From an uncultured Candidatus Melainabacteria bacterium (GTDB taxonomy: Bacteria; Cyanobacteriota; Vampirovibrionia; Gastranaerophilales; Gastranaerophilaceae): 23,835 bases of DNA. The notes under the pieces were generated by a model. That model was not told where the DNA came from, searched no databases, and saw only the letters and a program-made list of their open reading frames with translations. Positions 23,116 to 23,835 of the stretch are shown here, piece after piece. The stretch is from positions 1-23,835 of the forward strand of contig CAKVJR010000016.1 in assembly GCA_934754855.1 (NCBI GenBank), given 5' to 3'. Within the stretch, counting starts at the first letter, position 1. Each line of letters opens with the position of its first letter. The translations under genes and the position numbers were made by a program.

Positions 23116-23835
23116 ATGGCGGTTTTTAAGTACGTTGGATTAAATAAAAAAGGCGAAGTTGTACGGGGAAACGTCGAGGCGGAAACTCCGAAAGAGGCAA
23201 GACAGGTAATTAAAGAGTTGGGCTATGTTCCGACAAAAGTTACCGTTGATTCTGCTGATGAAAATTCGGCAGACAACAAGAAAAAAGTCAGCCACGCACT
23301 TCAATCGTTGACGTTGAAAGAAAAATTGGATTTTACATCAACGTTTTTAACCTTGCACAGAGCGGGCGTTCCGATGATTGAATCATTGATTTTTATTGAG
23401 CAGGACGCAGGCAGCAGACGTATCAGATTGTTGGGAAGAGAATTAAGACAACAAATTATCTCAGGTGCGACTTTCTCGGATACGATTGCAAGATACCAAT
23501 CGATTTTCGGAGCGGTATATGTCGGTTTGATTAAGGCCGGTGAAGAATCCGGGGAAATGGAGAGAACACTTACCCGTTTGATTGAACTTTTGAAAAAGGA
23601 AGCGGAAACGAAAGGTAAGGTATTTTCGGCACTTTCATATCCTGTATTCGTTGTCGTTTTGGCACACGTAGTAGTATTAATCATGTTGACATTCGTATTC
23701 CCGACATTTAAGGAAATGTTTGATTCTGCGGGGGCGAAATTGCCGTGGGTAACGCAAGTTTGTATTGACCTTGGTATGTTTATCAGGGAAAAATGGTTCT
23801 TGCTGCCGGTTATTTTATTTGCAGTAGGTTGGGGC
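23116..23835 (+). CDS. pilC: PilC/GspF-type inner-membrane platform protein, N-terminal part (runs off window)
   Basis: Polytopic platform protein that couples the PilB/GspE motor to pilin assembly. 240 codons are visible. It starts with the characteristic MAVFKYVGLNKKGEVVRGNVEAETPKEA pattern (shortened: MAVFKY, G-x2-KKGE, EA-x2-P-x-EAR), then LKEKLDFTSTFLTLHRAGVP, a cytoplasmic helical domain with AGEESGEMERTL, and ALSYPVFVVVLAHVVVLIM as the first membrane segment. The second begins near the window end. It lies 9 nt downstream of the ATPase gene, so the two are one operon. Whether the machine is a type IV pilus or a type II system needs the genes beyond the edge. Confidence 0.94.
   Translation, partial: MAVFKYVGLNKKGEVVRGNVEAETPKEARQVIKELGYVPTKVTVDSADENSADNKKKVSHALQSLTLKEKLDFTSTFLTLHRAGVPMIESLIFIEQDAGSRRIRLLGRELRQQIISGATFSDTIARYQSIFGAVYVGLIKAGEESGEMERTLTRLIELLKKEAETKGKVFSALSYPVFVVVLAHVVVLIMLTFVFPTFKEMFDSAGAKLPWVTQVCIDLGMFIREKWFLLPVILFAVGWG

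Noticed and set aside
23301..23684. Minus-strand open frame of 127 codons
   Set aside because: Antisense to the unambiguous pilC frame, with no supporting signals.
1..23835. tRNA, rRNA, CRISPR arrays, insertion sequences, riboswitches
   Set aside because: No cloverleaf, spaced repeat array, transposase frame with terminal repeats or long structured leader was recognised by eye; intergenic gaps are all below 200 nt.

Overview
The window is AT-rich DNA, densely packed with genes on both strands, from what looks like an anaerobic diderm bacterium. A TolC-type outer-membrane factor with a signal peptide implies an outer membrane. A hybrid cluster protein with a short N-terminal cysteine motif suits an anaerobe. 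A PilB/PilC pair implies type IV pili or a related type II secretion machine. Low GC plus this gene mix fits gut Gastranaerophilales (Melainabacteria, non-photosynthetic relatives of Cyanobacteria). That placement is an inference, at roughly even odds against other low-GC diderm anaerobes; no phylogenetic marker was tested.

Layout. (1) 1-2510, minus strand: the 5' part of thrS, cut by the window edge, preceded by an unrecognised 11-TM membrane protein gene. (2) 2557-5218, plus strand: hcp and a GT8 glycosyltransferase. (3) 5255-14961, minus strand: a long cluster read in the order rlhA-like U32 gene, cstA-like transporter, MBOAT acyltransferase 2, two SGNH proteins, MBOAT 1, third SGNH protein. 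(4) 15076-16163, plus strand: a stand-alone effector-binding-domain gene interrupted by an in-frame stop, then a LysE/RhtB exporter. (5) 16246-20817: a tripartite drug-efflux locus, with the outer-membrane factor on the minus strand and marR-emrA-emrB on the plus strand, around a palindrome-rich control region. (6) 20923-23835, plus strand: pilB-like ATPase and the 5' part of pilC.

The most notable system is the MBOAT/SGNH cluster. MBOAT 2 has both conserved histidines (His284, His324), and two SGNH proteins carry a normal Ser...Asp-x-x-His set. MBOAT 1 aligns without gaps through residue 330 but has Asn284 and Gln324, and its downstream partner SGNH1 has Cys86 where its paralogues have the nucleophilic Ser. 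Both members of one acyl-transfer pair have therefore changed at catalytic positions while staying open and full length. This looks like an envelope O-acylation locus with an active set and a coordinately altered, possibly regulatory or neofunctional, set.

Other points: an in-frame TAA splits the effector-domain gene although the downstream codons still encode the family's last strand and end in a TAATG overlap with the exporter. Three genes have a good -10 element placed so that transcription would start at or within about 3 nt of the ATG (leaderless). The PilB-like ATPase has a 24-5-24 MshEN cyclic-di-GMP motif preceded by what looks like an extra half-domain. ThrS lacks the TGS domain. No tRNA, rRNA, CRISPR array, insertion sequence or gene-free stretch over 300 bases was seen.
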